This document shows positions 26,207 through 38,489 of a stretch of DNA of 64,000 nt, piece after piece. Origin of the DNA: Glandiceps talaboti (Eukaryota; Hemichordata; Enteropneusta; Spengelidae); assembly GCF_964340395.1 (NCBI RefSeq), contig NC_135556.1:16733142-16797141 (forward strand), given 5' to 3'. How positions within the stretch are numbered: position 1 is the first letter of the stretch; every line of letters starts with the position of its first letter. A program made the translations under genes and the position numbers. The notes beneath the pieces are model-generated. The model was not told the origin of the DNA and did no database searches. It saw only the letters and a program-made list of their open reading frames with translations.

Positions 26207-29200
26207 TCAGCGTTTTGTGGCAGTGAACAGCTTCTTACACACATCAGCATCTTTCAGTTTCCTGGCACCTGCAGACATTTCAAAACTATAACTGTGAGAA
26301 AACAGTTCCTCACTTTGAACATAGCACACACTATCAGTAATAGCTGGTATGTCTGTATGACGATGGAAAGTCTCCTCAACATGGTCACTGGAAAGAGAAT
26401 CAAACAGATCAGGTGAATCTATAAAGTGATTCTGTACTGACAGTGATTTTCTACATATCTGAACTCTGTTTACACTTCTAGTTCCTGGTATGATGTCAGA
26501 ATCTCCAAACAAACTCCCACTTTGTGAAAATAAACTCGGAGTCCCAAATATTGATGGGGACTGTACGACTTCAGCATGGTTTGGAGTTGATGATGTTGGT
26601 CTTAGCATCGATGGATACTTCCTATTTTGTCCTGTACTGGGTGGGATAAAGTTTTGAGAAAACAAATCTGGTGTATACATTGAACTGTTACTTAAAACTC
26701 GATGCCTACTGCTGGTAGTAGAACTGTGCAATGCATCTGAATATGTTGAAAAGAGGCTACTTCCCGAGGAGAATAATTCCGGTGTACACAGCATCTCATC
26801 CAGCCCTCGTTTCTCATCAAAACATTCCGTTTCAGTTTGTGCAGGGCTGTATGACGACTCATTACTATGCAAATCATTGTAATCTTCTGGTTCTACTGGC
26901 ATGATTCTCAGACAAGGTTTCAGTTCCTCCCTATCTGGAAGTTGACTGTCTGGTACATATTCTTCCATCCTAGCATCTATGCCATCAATAGAATGAATGA
27001 TATTCAACACCTTTGCAAAGTGGACTGTTTTCCTCCTAGCAGACTTCCCTGTCTTGGAAACTGAGTTTTGATATGGGGGTGTGCTTGAAGGTTTATTTCT
27101 CTTTGCAGATGATACTCTCTCACTATCTGTACACTTCATCTGTCCATTGTGCTGGCTCAGGTTATCTCTCCCTTTACTTTCTGAAACATTCGTGCCTGTT
27201 TTTGCAAATGAAGTATTGTCACCATATAATTCTTTGTGTATCCCAAACCTTCCAGTACACATTTGATTATCTCCACTACTTGTTCTAAGTTTGGTAACCA
27301 TGGCAACATGATTTCCACTGACACATCCATTTCTATTTTCTTTTTCTTCATCATCATCATCATCATAAATATGTTGTGATTTACATTCATGTCTTTCAGT
27401 TTTTACTTCCTCCACGTCAAGTTTTTTGTCACGCTCAACTCTCTTCATCTCTTCCTCATGGTTTGTTATACTACCATCTTCAACACTAGTAATTTGTCTT
27501 GACAGACACTCCTTTATTTTCTGCACTGAGTATTCTGTCTTTATTGCATATTGAGATGACTGTTGGCGATGTTCACATTCAACTTTCTGTAAAAAGAGAT
27601 CTAAGTCTTCCGAATAAGGTAAATCATCACCAAAAGTGAAATTTGTTGAATCTGTTTGACTGTCCAGTATATCAGGTTTCTCACCACAAAGCTCATTCGT
27701 CCGAAAATTTTCACTTTGAGGACTATCCATGGATGGTTTTGTCTCACACCGTATTTCATTTTTATCTTCATAACATGACTGTTGTTCCAATCTGCAAGAA
27801 GTTTGTGTCTCTTGCTGTTTCAGAGATCGAAGTACATTTTCATGTTTTTCAATTTCATGTCTTAGTTTGACAACATGGTCCTGCTTCTCATATTCTAGCT
27901 GGGCAGGGTTCTGCTGACTTGGATTGATCTCTTCTGCCTCCTGATGCCTTAGTACTCTCATGTCATCTGTGTTGGGAAAATTGAGCTGCTCAAAAGATTG
28001 AGACAAGTCACATTTACTTGCAAGTTCTGATGGATTTTCCATGACAAGTTGTGCTGAGTTGTTGTGTCCTGTAAAATTGTGTTGAGATTCGATACTCACA
28101 TTTACCGGTAGTGTTTTGGTCTGTATGCCACCACCACCACCACCATCAGATGATGTAGACTCTGAGCAAGTACTGATATCATTATTTAGATGTAATGGAC
28201 TTTCTAAATCATCTTGTTGCACATTCTCACTTTCTCTCTTTTCTAAGTTTGACAAGAATGCGCTGAGATTTTCTGAATTTGGTAAATCTTCGAGATGAAT
28301 ACTGGCTTCATATAGCCACAGATTTTGTATGGAGTCATCTGTACAATCATATTTGTTTGTATAGGATGACATTGGGCAATTGGAAGGTTTTGTTCTCTGT
28401 GCCTGACTTCCAACACATTCAGTTGACAACCAGCTACCATCTACTGTTTCACATTCTGTTGACACATTGGTGCAAGATTGCTTCACATTACTATTATATT
28501 GCACATGGTCTTCTGAAAGTCTGCTGTCAATTTCGCAAGTATTTGTATTTACAACGTTTGAATTGTTTTCATATGCTTCAACACAACTTGGTTTCTTTCT
28601 ACTGTAAACATTTCCAAGATCAGAATGTACTTCACTTGATTCATCTCCCACTACATTATATTCTTCAAATGATAGATAGTCTCCATTTCTTGTAGAATTG
28701 ATACCATGATATGACACCTCTTCTTCTTCAATGTCATCCATGATATGAGCATCACTGAATCCATGTTCATTTTTCTGTACGTCACTTCTACAATGTCCAA
28801 AGTTTGAACTGGTATTCATATCAGTTACTGCAGATAATATCTTCTCATCCTGTAAAACCAAATAACTATCATTATCATCATCATCAGAAGACAATGATAA
28901 GTCATCACAAATCCCAGTATCACTACATGTATGGGCCATTTGAGACGTCTGACCACTGCCTTGAAACTCTCCATACCCAGCATCATAAATTGTGTCCATA
29001 ATATTCTTCCTTGAAGTAGTGATCCTTCTGTCTGTTGAGTATCTCACTGGGGTCATCACAATAGTGGTATTATTGTCACCTCTAGTTTTCATTTCATCAC
29101 AGGTCACTAAGCCATCAGTCAAGTTCAGTTTCCTTGTAGAATTTAAATTTGACAGAGTACTGTTGTTGGTGCCTTCACAACTTAGTTTACAATCCAAGCT

Positions 29201-31215
29201 TTCATTACATTCTTGTGAGGTCTGATCACATGCAGATAAACATGAACAGCCACTCTCTGATATTGTGGATCTTCTTGTTGCCATGGCTATACTATCCTTA
29301 GTAATGTATCCACTTTCAGCATCACCACTGTGACCAGTACCTATTCCTGTTTGAAAATCGACACTATAGCTGTCTGCTGCATCTGTTACACAATCAATCC
29401 CTATGCCTTGATGACTGAATTCTGACAGTCCTAAATCAAGGGACAACAGTTGATAAAAACACTGCAACACTGTCACTGTATCATGTTTTCTATTTTTTCC
29501 ATCCATTCTCATCATCTGGTAAGATATGGGTACTTGTTTATCACTGTATGCATTCCTGTTGGGATTCCTGTGACTCTGTGTCACAATAGTTTCCAGTCTG
29601 ATAGGAGAGTGGTACTGTTTCTGTGACAAACTTCTCTGGTCTGACTTGTTAGTTTTAAATCCAAATAAAAACATGCAACCAACCAGGCATTTCTCAACAG
29701 CTGAGTACAGGATGTCCTCTGGAGAACTTGGTAGGTCCTGAGTAGAAAGTTGCGCCATTATTCTAAGAGAGAAAGATGTGCAAAAATATAATAATTTAGA
29801 TGACGAGGAAAATTCTCTCAGTTGCAACAAATGTGATTGATGATTCAATCCTCCAGTCGTTATCTTTATCAACCAAGAGTATAATCTTTATTATATTATT
29901 CATACTGGATAGGAGAAGTAAATCCTGAAGCAGAAAGACTTTTCTCCCAAAGAGTTCAGCGAGGGCCGTCCCTCATGGGTTCAGTGTTAGCGCAGTGCAG
30001 GAGGAAACCAGAGTGCCTGACAAAAATCTGCATTGTTCAGTAGTCAAACTGAATAATACCCTCTTCTTACTTACAGCATTGCAAATTTAATCAAACCCTG
30101 ACTAGGGCTCAAATCCTAGCGGTAGTGGCAAGAGGCAAGTGATTTAACCACCCTGGCAATGACAACCCATACATGATTGATGTGTAAAGTTTCAACATCA
30201 GAAATGTAAATTCAAAAATATATAAAATATGCCAACAAAAACAGTTTTGAAAGTATAGACAGTAACGTACGTTGTGTCATTCCACCCTAATCCTCCCTCT
30301 CTTCACATGAAAGTGATGGCTGATAGGGTGAAAGGTCATGTCATATCTTATTGACTAGTTAGTTACCACTTGAATAACATAAAAGTGACTTTTTAATACC
30401 AACCTGTGTAAATTAGTAGCTGAAGTGCCAAAGACTGGTTCTAAACATTTACCAAATGTTGTTAAACCTGACGTAAAACCACGATCTGATATGGACAGTT
30501 GTAATCTGTACCTATAGTTGACTTCATTCAGTGAATAGTAACATCCACATTTATTGCATTTGAAACTGTCAGAAAATAAGGAAAGCATAAATCAAATTAT
30601 TAATTATACTTCTAAAGGAAAACCAGTAATTTTAAAGGAAACTTTCACTTTTCTATAATTTTGGAGCTTTTAAAACAGGACTACTTTACATAGGGAGTCC
30701 CAATTCATTCAAATCAATTAATACAAATGTACATAAAAAAAACTTAATTTTTCAATTTCCAGTAATTTTACAAACGTAAAGGAAAATTTCACTTTTCTAT
30801 GATTTTGGAGCCTTTAAAACTGGGCTACTTTCCCAATTCATTCAAATTTATTAATACAATAAAAACCCTAATTTCAATTTCCAACCTTTATATACAATGT
30901 AACTACAAAGAGGTCAGTGAGAAGTCTCACTTGACCATCTCATTTATTTTGTTTCATCATCTATTATCTAGTCTATTTGGTACATTGGTACTTCAGGAGA
31001 TATTGTATTTCAGTTCCCTTGCATAGATTTTTTTTATTCTCATTTTGTTGATTTATTTTCATGCTATAGCTAAACATGACTTGTAACCTTTACCTTTTCT
31101 CTTTTCTATCCAACTGGTAAATTTTACAATAACATATCTGACAGCATGGATAGTAGAATACATTGTCACTGACTGCTAATACTGAAGCCAATACTAGTGC
31201 TCTTGATTCAGCCAT
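26207..31215 (-). CDS. DDIAS: DDIAS (noxin) DNA damage-induced apoptosis suppressor homologue
   Basis: Three exons on the minus strand: 31215-31094, 30565-30404 and a very long 29762-26207; spliced 3840 nt, 1279 aa. Residues 1-130 match the RPA1-C-like OB fold of DDIAS: start MAESRALVLASVLAVSDN, zinc ribbon Cys25-x2-Cys28 and Cys44-x2-Cys47, NYRYRLQLSISD, FGTSATNLHR, and VEKCLVGCMFLFGF in exon 3. The rest is disordered, acidic and Ser-rich, with a conserved-looking tail: EEYVPDSQLPDREE, then short LF motifs TPELFS, TPDLFS, TPSLFS and SPDLFD. In vertebrates DDIAS acts in DNA synthesis and repair and blocks apoptosis after damage. The long exon has no stop over 1185 codons. Exon 3's own first ATG is not the start because the OB fold begins upstream. 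Human protein is about 1000 aa, so this one is longer. Confidence 0.9.
29990..30175 (-). repeat. Degenerate tRNA-derived SINE in DDIAS intron 2
   Basis: On the minus strand there is an A-box-like tggttaaatcacttgcc followed by a B-box-like ggatttgagcc. On the plus strand ggaggaaaccagagtgcc is a phrase common to a widespread metazoan SINE group. The copy is old and its ends are not defined. Confidence 0.45.
30622..30893. repeat. Tandem duplication in DDIAS intron 1
   Basis: Two adjacent units of about 135-140 bp (from 30622 and from 30761). Both begin ccagtaatttta and share tttcacttttctat, attttggagc, tttaaaac and cccaattcattcaaat. Diverged, no coding potential. Confidence 0.75.
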
Positions 31216-32630
31216 GCTGACTCTTGACCAATATCAAACCATTACATGTCTGAAACTGAAACCACATGGAAAATACAGCATTATCAGAATATTCTTGAAG
31301 GAAACAGTGTCCTGTCAATGATTAGTACTTGTCTGTGGTGTTTGGTATCAGTTCTATAGTCATCTTAACCAGATTTTCCTTTGACAAAAATACTGATCCA
31401 CAGCTGCAAATATCTATCTAAAGATTTTTATTAGAGCAAAATGGGGCATTTGATACACAGTCACAAAAAATCTGAGCTATCTTATGACCAACTATAGCCT
31501 GGAATCCATGCAGATGGGGGTTTTGAATTCTTTATTTCCCCAACACGTCAAGATGGGAAAATCAAAATTCAAAATCCCCATTCACCTGGATTCAAGGTTA
31601 GACCAACTATAGAAAAATGGTAACGATTTTGTGAAATAAATGTAATGTCTGGACTATTGAAAGTATCAATATGTGTGACTTTGTTAGCCAAGAGACTTGC
31701 CATTGTGTTACTGTCTAAAGAAACTCTCCACACCACATAGAGAATGTGGCTACATGTAACATTTCTTTATAGCGGTCAACAGTTTATGGTTAATTTCTTT
31801 GTTCATATATATAAAGCAAATACAAACTTTACATGCATTTACTTCACTCTAACTCTTTTACGGACGTCAACGGGAATGTATTACTTCAGTACCTAGTGAT
31901 ATCAACTTTCAAATTATTCCTTCATTTTGGTATTCCAAATAAATGCATAAGTATGGATGGGTACCTCACCTTAGTGGCCCTATTTGGTTTGAAATGTTTG
32001 TCAAGACAGTCAAGCCAGTATTATATATCGAGCCGTATAGCTACGTCTCTAGATTAAACTCACCCTGAAGGCTTGAATAAATTTCAGGACGGCATGAATC
32101 TCACTTACCCCATCTCAACACTAGCAGCATAGAAATATTGTTTCCTAGTGAAAAGTCAGTGAGTGAGTCCCGTCTGCATCATTTGTTGTAAGGCTTACCT
32201 TTCTCAAGTTTTCGTTCCACTGACCGGATTTCTTCTCTTGAAACTATTGTTCCGGTCTGCCAATGTCACTAAAAGTATATATCTGTTTCAATTGCTTACA
32301 GTAGCCGTGCATAAACGCCAAATCCCTACAAACTCAAGGTTCAGGGAAATCAGCGTCACTTTGGAACGACAGAACGACATTTGTAATTTCCGCTCCTCTT
32401 CGGCCAATCATAATGCGACATTTCTTCACATACCCATTTACGTTAAAAATCACAATGACGTATTTACATTTAACATTTTTGTATTTTCTTTACTTATATC
32501 TACTTTACCACTTATTGTTTATATATATACGTTAATTGGTATACAGTTATCCTTTCAAAATCATTCCAAATATTCAAAACATTATTTAATACTACTTTTC
32601 AGCTATTGCCATAAATGGGTAATTTCCAAA
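31216..32630. promoter_or_regulatory. DDIAS/NARS2 head-to-head intergenic region
   Basis: The start codons of DDIAS and NARS2 point away from each other across 1.4 kb. On the NARS2 side there is a CCAAT box (32404-32408) and a CRE-like tgacgta near 32457. A foldback element occupies 31495-31600. No other gene is seen here. Confidence 0.5.
31495..31600. mobile_element. Palindromic foldback MITE upstream of DDIAS
   Basis: 106-bp element whose halves are imperfect reverse complements (about 43 bp per arm; ends tagcctggaatcc and ggattcaaggtta). Flanked by a perfect direct repeat gaccaacta (31486-31494 and 31601-31609); the match continues three more bases (tag), because the left end itself begins tag. 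Sequence differs from the 25890 family but shares terminal TA(G/A) and the 9-bp duplication. Confidence 0.75.
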
Positions 32631-35600
32631 ATGGCGCTGTCAACATGTGTTTTGAAGTCTTCATTCCGTACGACGAAGTTGTGTAGCGATGTATTGAGGC
32701 GTAGTTATTGCGCAAATCACCGATTCGTTAAATCGTTAGTAAGAAGCGAGAATGTGCTACCAGAGAATTCGATCACAGTAAAGGTGTGTGTGTGTCAGAA
32801 CAACAGATACTAAGATCGTGGGTTGTGGCTTGTGTTATACCATTGATGTATAAGGGAGACTGGCCCCCAATGTATATACTAATACTAGTATTTTGTCCGA
32901 TCATGATAATGAATCGATTTTGCATTAGTGTAATGAAATAGGTAGTTACAATGAGTATTCATTGGATTCAGTTTATTCTTGGATACCGTGACTGAAATCC
33001 CTACTGTTACTGTAGAATATATATACTCCCAACTAACACAGTGGTTTTTTGTTTTGTTTTTAATTCAGGGCTGGGTTCGTGCTATTAGATCACACAAAGA
33101 CATTACATTTATTGACATTAATGATGGCTCATGTCTACAAAGTATCCAAGTTGTACTTCAACCAAAGTTACAATCAAAGTATGTATCAGTGCCATTTGTA
33201 TTGTATGTCATATTCAAGTTATTTGAAAGATAAAAAGATACTATAGTTTGACCACTAGGGGTGCTATAACTATTAGACTGCAAATTTAGGATGAACTAGA
33301 CAGTCTGGACACAGGTGGAAAGAAGCACATATTCGTTAATGAATAATGTGCATATTTGTTAGTTGGTTTGTATGAATGTATGATTTTATGTCCAATAAAA
33401 ATTATATAAATGTTGTCTAATATGCCTTGTTTTTTGTCAAAGGTCAAAGTTACAGTTGTTATCAACCAAAGAATTCATATTTAGATGTTAATTGTTGTGT
33501 CAACATATCTATTGCTTCTGCAAACAGTTTGTCATTGCCTGACTTACAAAGGGAAAGTGGATCTTTGCCAGACGATAGACTTAGAAATGTACTACATGTA
33601 CTTTATTCTAAACAGGGATCTTACCTATGGATGTTCAGTGTCAGTTGAGGGTAAATTGATGAAAAGTTCTCATAAAGGCCAACTGTTAGAAGTTCATGCT
33701 GACAATGTCAATGTCGTTGGTAAATGTAACCCAGAGGTAAGTAATATCCATGACATGGTAATGAACTATAACAAGTATGTTGACCATGGTAGCTGTTAAA
33801 ACAATGTTTGGTTTCCATAGTAACTTCAAAGTTTGTTTAGTGTCCATGGTGACGGTTGCAGGGAGGAATGTCATATTCCTAACAACTATGTTCATATGGT
33901 AAGCCATACTCTTGGCAAGTGTGAACCAGAAGTAACTAGTATCAGTAGTACCTTTTATAGTAAAAAAAAATCTTAGTGCATTGTACTGTCCATAGCAACA
34001 ATAACAAGGATGTTAATATCCATGACACAAACAACATGAATGAGGACAGTATCCATAATAAATGTTACCATGAAGTAACCAGTAACCAAGACAACTATAA
34101 GTTTATAACACAGGATAAGTAGTATCCATGATAACAGTATCACAGGGTAAGTAGTATCCATGGTAACAGTAACTGCAACCACATGACAAGTTGTTCTCCT
34201 GCAGATCCCTTAAAGAGATGTTTTTCCAGAAAGTTAGTGTATCGTCTGTATCACTGAAGGGTATAATTGATTGGAAAATTCTGCTTTGTCATTTGTGTGT
34301 CTGTGTATTGTTTAACAGGAGTATCCATTTCAAGCAAGGAAAAGACATACTAATGATTATATAAGACAGTTTCCTCATCTCAGATGTCGTACTAACAGTT
34401 TTGGTGCATTACTTCGACTTCGTAACACTGCTACCATGGCAATACATTCATACTTTCAAGACAATGGTTTTATTAATGTCAACACACCAATTATAACTTC
34501 AAATGATTGTGAAGGTGCAGGTGAACTCTTCCAAATAGAGGTACAGTTATATGTTCAAAAACAATCACTTTTCATGGCAGATTTGTTTTGTTGTTTTACA
34601 TAATTAAAGTCTCCATATGTGATTTGTCAGTTTTCTGTTAAACTAAATGTATGTGTATTATACATTTTGTAAAGTCTAAATCATTAAATGTGAATAAATA
34701 AATCTAGGTTTGTGAAAGACTCAAATTTTACAATTCGTAACACTTAAGTAAAATATTTGCGTGATTTGCCACCATCAGTTATAGCATCCACATCAAGTGT
34801 ACAAGAATACTGTTTCAAGTGCTGCAATCGTCAGTCCAGTATGTGCTGTCTCTCAATGTAATCAATCTGTACACAATGTCAGCAGTGCAAAATAAGTGAC
34901 TAGTCGATGACTAGAGTGTAAACGTTATAGATGTCATACATAAAACATCTCACTGAAAGCTAGATATAACCACAGTCAATTTGTTAATGAACTGACTACT
35001 ACAGTGTTATTTTACACTTGATGTGAATGCTATAAATGATCATGAAAAGCAGGGGAAATGCTTTACTTGAGTGTTAAGAGTTGTAAAAAGTTACTAAACT
35101 TGGCATAGGACAGTTTGTATGACTAAGTATTGATTTTGTTTGACAGTTTGCCCATCTTGTTTTTTTAAGCCAAGCAACTCAAACAGGGATACACAATCAA
35201 AAGCAGAAGACCAAAACTCAACAAATCATTTCTTTGATGTACCAGCTTACTTGACTGTATCTGGTCAGTTACACCTGGAAGTCATGGCAAGGTATGAATC
35301 ATGACATACATGATATGGATCATAACATACATGATATGGCACAAAACATTCATGATATGGATCATAACATACATGATATGGCTCAAAGCATACATGATAT
35401 GGTGCAAAGCATACATGATATGACTCAAAGCATACATGATATGGTGCAAAGTGTACATGATATGGATCACAACATGCAAGATATGGATCATAACACATGA
35501 CATGGCTCATAACACACGATGTGGATCATAACATACATGATATGGCTCAAAGCATACATGATATGGTGCAAAGCATACATGATATGACTCAAAGCATACA

Positions 35601-38344
35601 TGATATGGTGCAAAGTGTACATGATATGGATCACAACATGCAAGATATGGATCATAACACATGACATGGCTCATAACACACGATGTGGATCATAACATAC
35701 ATGATATGGCTCAAAGCATACTTGATATGGTGCAACACATACATGATATGACTCAAAGCATACATGATATGGAGCAAAGTATACATGATCTGGATCACAA
35801 CTTGCATGATATGGATCATAACACATGATGTGGATCATAGTATACACCATATGGATCACAGTAAACATGATATGAATCATAAGGATATGGAGCATAGCAC
35901 ATGATATGGATCATTACATATATGATGTAGAGCAGAATGTACACATTAATATGTGATTTGAAAAACTTAATACTTTTTTGCAAACACAGATTCTCATGCT
36001 GTAACAATCATCTTTCTGATGACTGGCATTGGCAGTATTAGACAAAACCATAAACCACAATAGGCCATGATTTGGAGGATGACTTCACACCCCTTGAAAT
36101 TGATATGATCATACAAATCATATAAATTCATAACACATGGTTCAAGGAAATGTCTTTTTTTTCCTATCCTGCAACAGTGCATTGTCTAAGGTGTATACAT
36201 TAGGACCAACCTTTCGAGCGGAGAATTCACAAACCAGAAGACATTTAGCAGAGTTCTACATGTTGGAAGCAGAAATGGCATTTACAGATAGCTTAGAAGA
36301 CATTATGCTGGTAAATAGTTCCTTCTCCTGTGGACAGTAACAGCTCTGAAAAAATCCTACCTTAGGTAGAAGTATAATAAAGAATATGCCTTGGAAAGGC
36401 TTTTTTTTTTTTTAAACTTTTGGTTTTACTTTGTTCAAGAAAACTCCAATCTATTGTCAGTTAAAATCAATAAAAAAAATCTGGGGTCACTGTGCAGATT
36501 TTAAAATAGACAAAATGATATCAAAATTTCGTAATTTTAGAATCAAACATTTGCCACCAAATCTGTGTTTACTCCAGGGGAAAAGAAAAGACTGAAAATT
36601 TCCTTGATGGTGAACCCCCAGATTTCTTTTATTATTTCAAAAGAACCTGGTACAAGCTTTCATTTGGTAAAATTTGAAGAGAATTGAAGAACTCTGATTT
36701 TCAGAGAAATCTGACCCTGAGGTGCATTCTACCTTAAACGTTTTCATGTCCGTTTAAATGTGAATGCATCCGGAAAATGTTGCAGATCCTCTTCACTGCA
36801 GTAGCAAGCTATATTAAATCATGGTCATGGCATTTGCTCTGACGATGAAGGCAACTTTTATGTCTACATAAACAAAAAGAAACAGTTGCCTCAATGAATC
36901 AGTGATCTTTGTCAATTGGGAAAGCACCCTTTTCTAAATAGAATGCAGATATTTTATGACACCTGTCCTTTTACAGTATATATGTATCCATGGTCACTAA
37001 CCAATATTCTTATAATTTTTTGTGGTAGATTATGGAAAACTGTGTAAAGTGTTCCACACAAACAGTTCTCGAGAAGTCTCCAGAAGATGTAGAATTATTT
37101 TTTAAATTTGTTTCTCCAAACCAAAAGGTGATTATTGATATGGTTTCTTTTTTGATTGTGACCAATATTTGATGATAATGATTAAGAATTTGTAATGTGC
37201 ATGTGAAAGAAGTCCTAGTTACATACAGTATAGAAAATCTCAAATAAAATAGTTGAGAATGAGGGGGAATGTCCCTGAGTCTTGGAATTAGATGTAAAAA
37301 TATAGATAATACAATATTATATTGATGGGCTTATTACTTAAAGAAATGTATCAGTCATATATTGTGTTGAGTACTGGAGATTTAACCAATATACACAAAA
37401 TACTAGTACTTTGATATAAGCTGAGAATTTACAACTGCAAACTATCAGTCTTGTTCCCTGTATGATAGGTGGCGCTGTTTACTATAATCATGTCATACTC
37501 ACAATCATGTCTCAAAGTGATATTATTATGGAGAATGCCTCTATAGATCTAGGGATAAAGTATCGTTCTTCATTTCTGTTTAAGTTGTTGGGGCAGCTCC
37601 ATGTAGATAGCCTCCTTGATGCCAAATTATGCCAGTTAGTCTATCAACAAACTTGACGTCATCCTAACGAATTTTGTGTTTATTACAGGAAATACTGAAA
37701 CTTCTCCTTGAAAGAGAATACAAAAGGTAATTGATAAATTTTCATTTATTTAGAAATTTGCAATCTTATTGATTGCCTAAATAACACATCCCATCCCTCA
37801 ACCCCTCTATGCAATTGCATGTAGTGCAGTGTACACACAGGCTGAATTTGCAAAAAGATATATTAACATAGTAGACTAAGTATAAATAGCTAAAAAATTA
37901 GCATTTTTATTTTTATTTTTTTGTTTTACAAATTGTGTTGTGGTATGAATTGATATTCCCCCATCTCCTATGTGATGACTCTCAAGAAAGCCCATTTTTT
38001 ATTAGCAATGGTGAAGCACACATGTATGTCTTTGACTTGACAATGACACACAACAATTTCTGGTGACAAATGTATATTTTGCTGTTCCTCTATCCCATAT
38101 GTGTTGAATTACAATAACACCCATTTCTTTTTCATTTTGACTCAGACAAAAAATATTTTATCGCTGAACCTCACACTGAGATGACACACTGTTTCCAAAC
38201 AATGTTGTCTTTTCTAAGAAAGGTACATTTATTCTCATATGTTGTATATTTTACTTTCAACAGAATAACTTACACTGAAGCAATCAATATACTCCAAAAA
38301 ACAAAAGAACAGTTTAAATTTTCCACAGAGGTATGTAATATATA

Positions 38345-38391
<47 letters not shown>

Positions 38392-38424
38392 ATGCATGCA
38401 TGCATGCTTGCATGCATGTATGTA

Positions 38425-38489
<65 letters not shown>

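Noticed and set aside
35265-35895. Several repeat-protein-like frames on both strands, and a superficial likeness to a CRISPR array
   Set aside because: All result from a 21-base tandem repeat in an animal intron. There are no unique spacers between the repeats.
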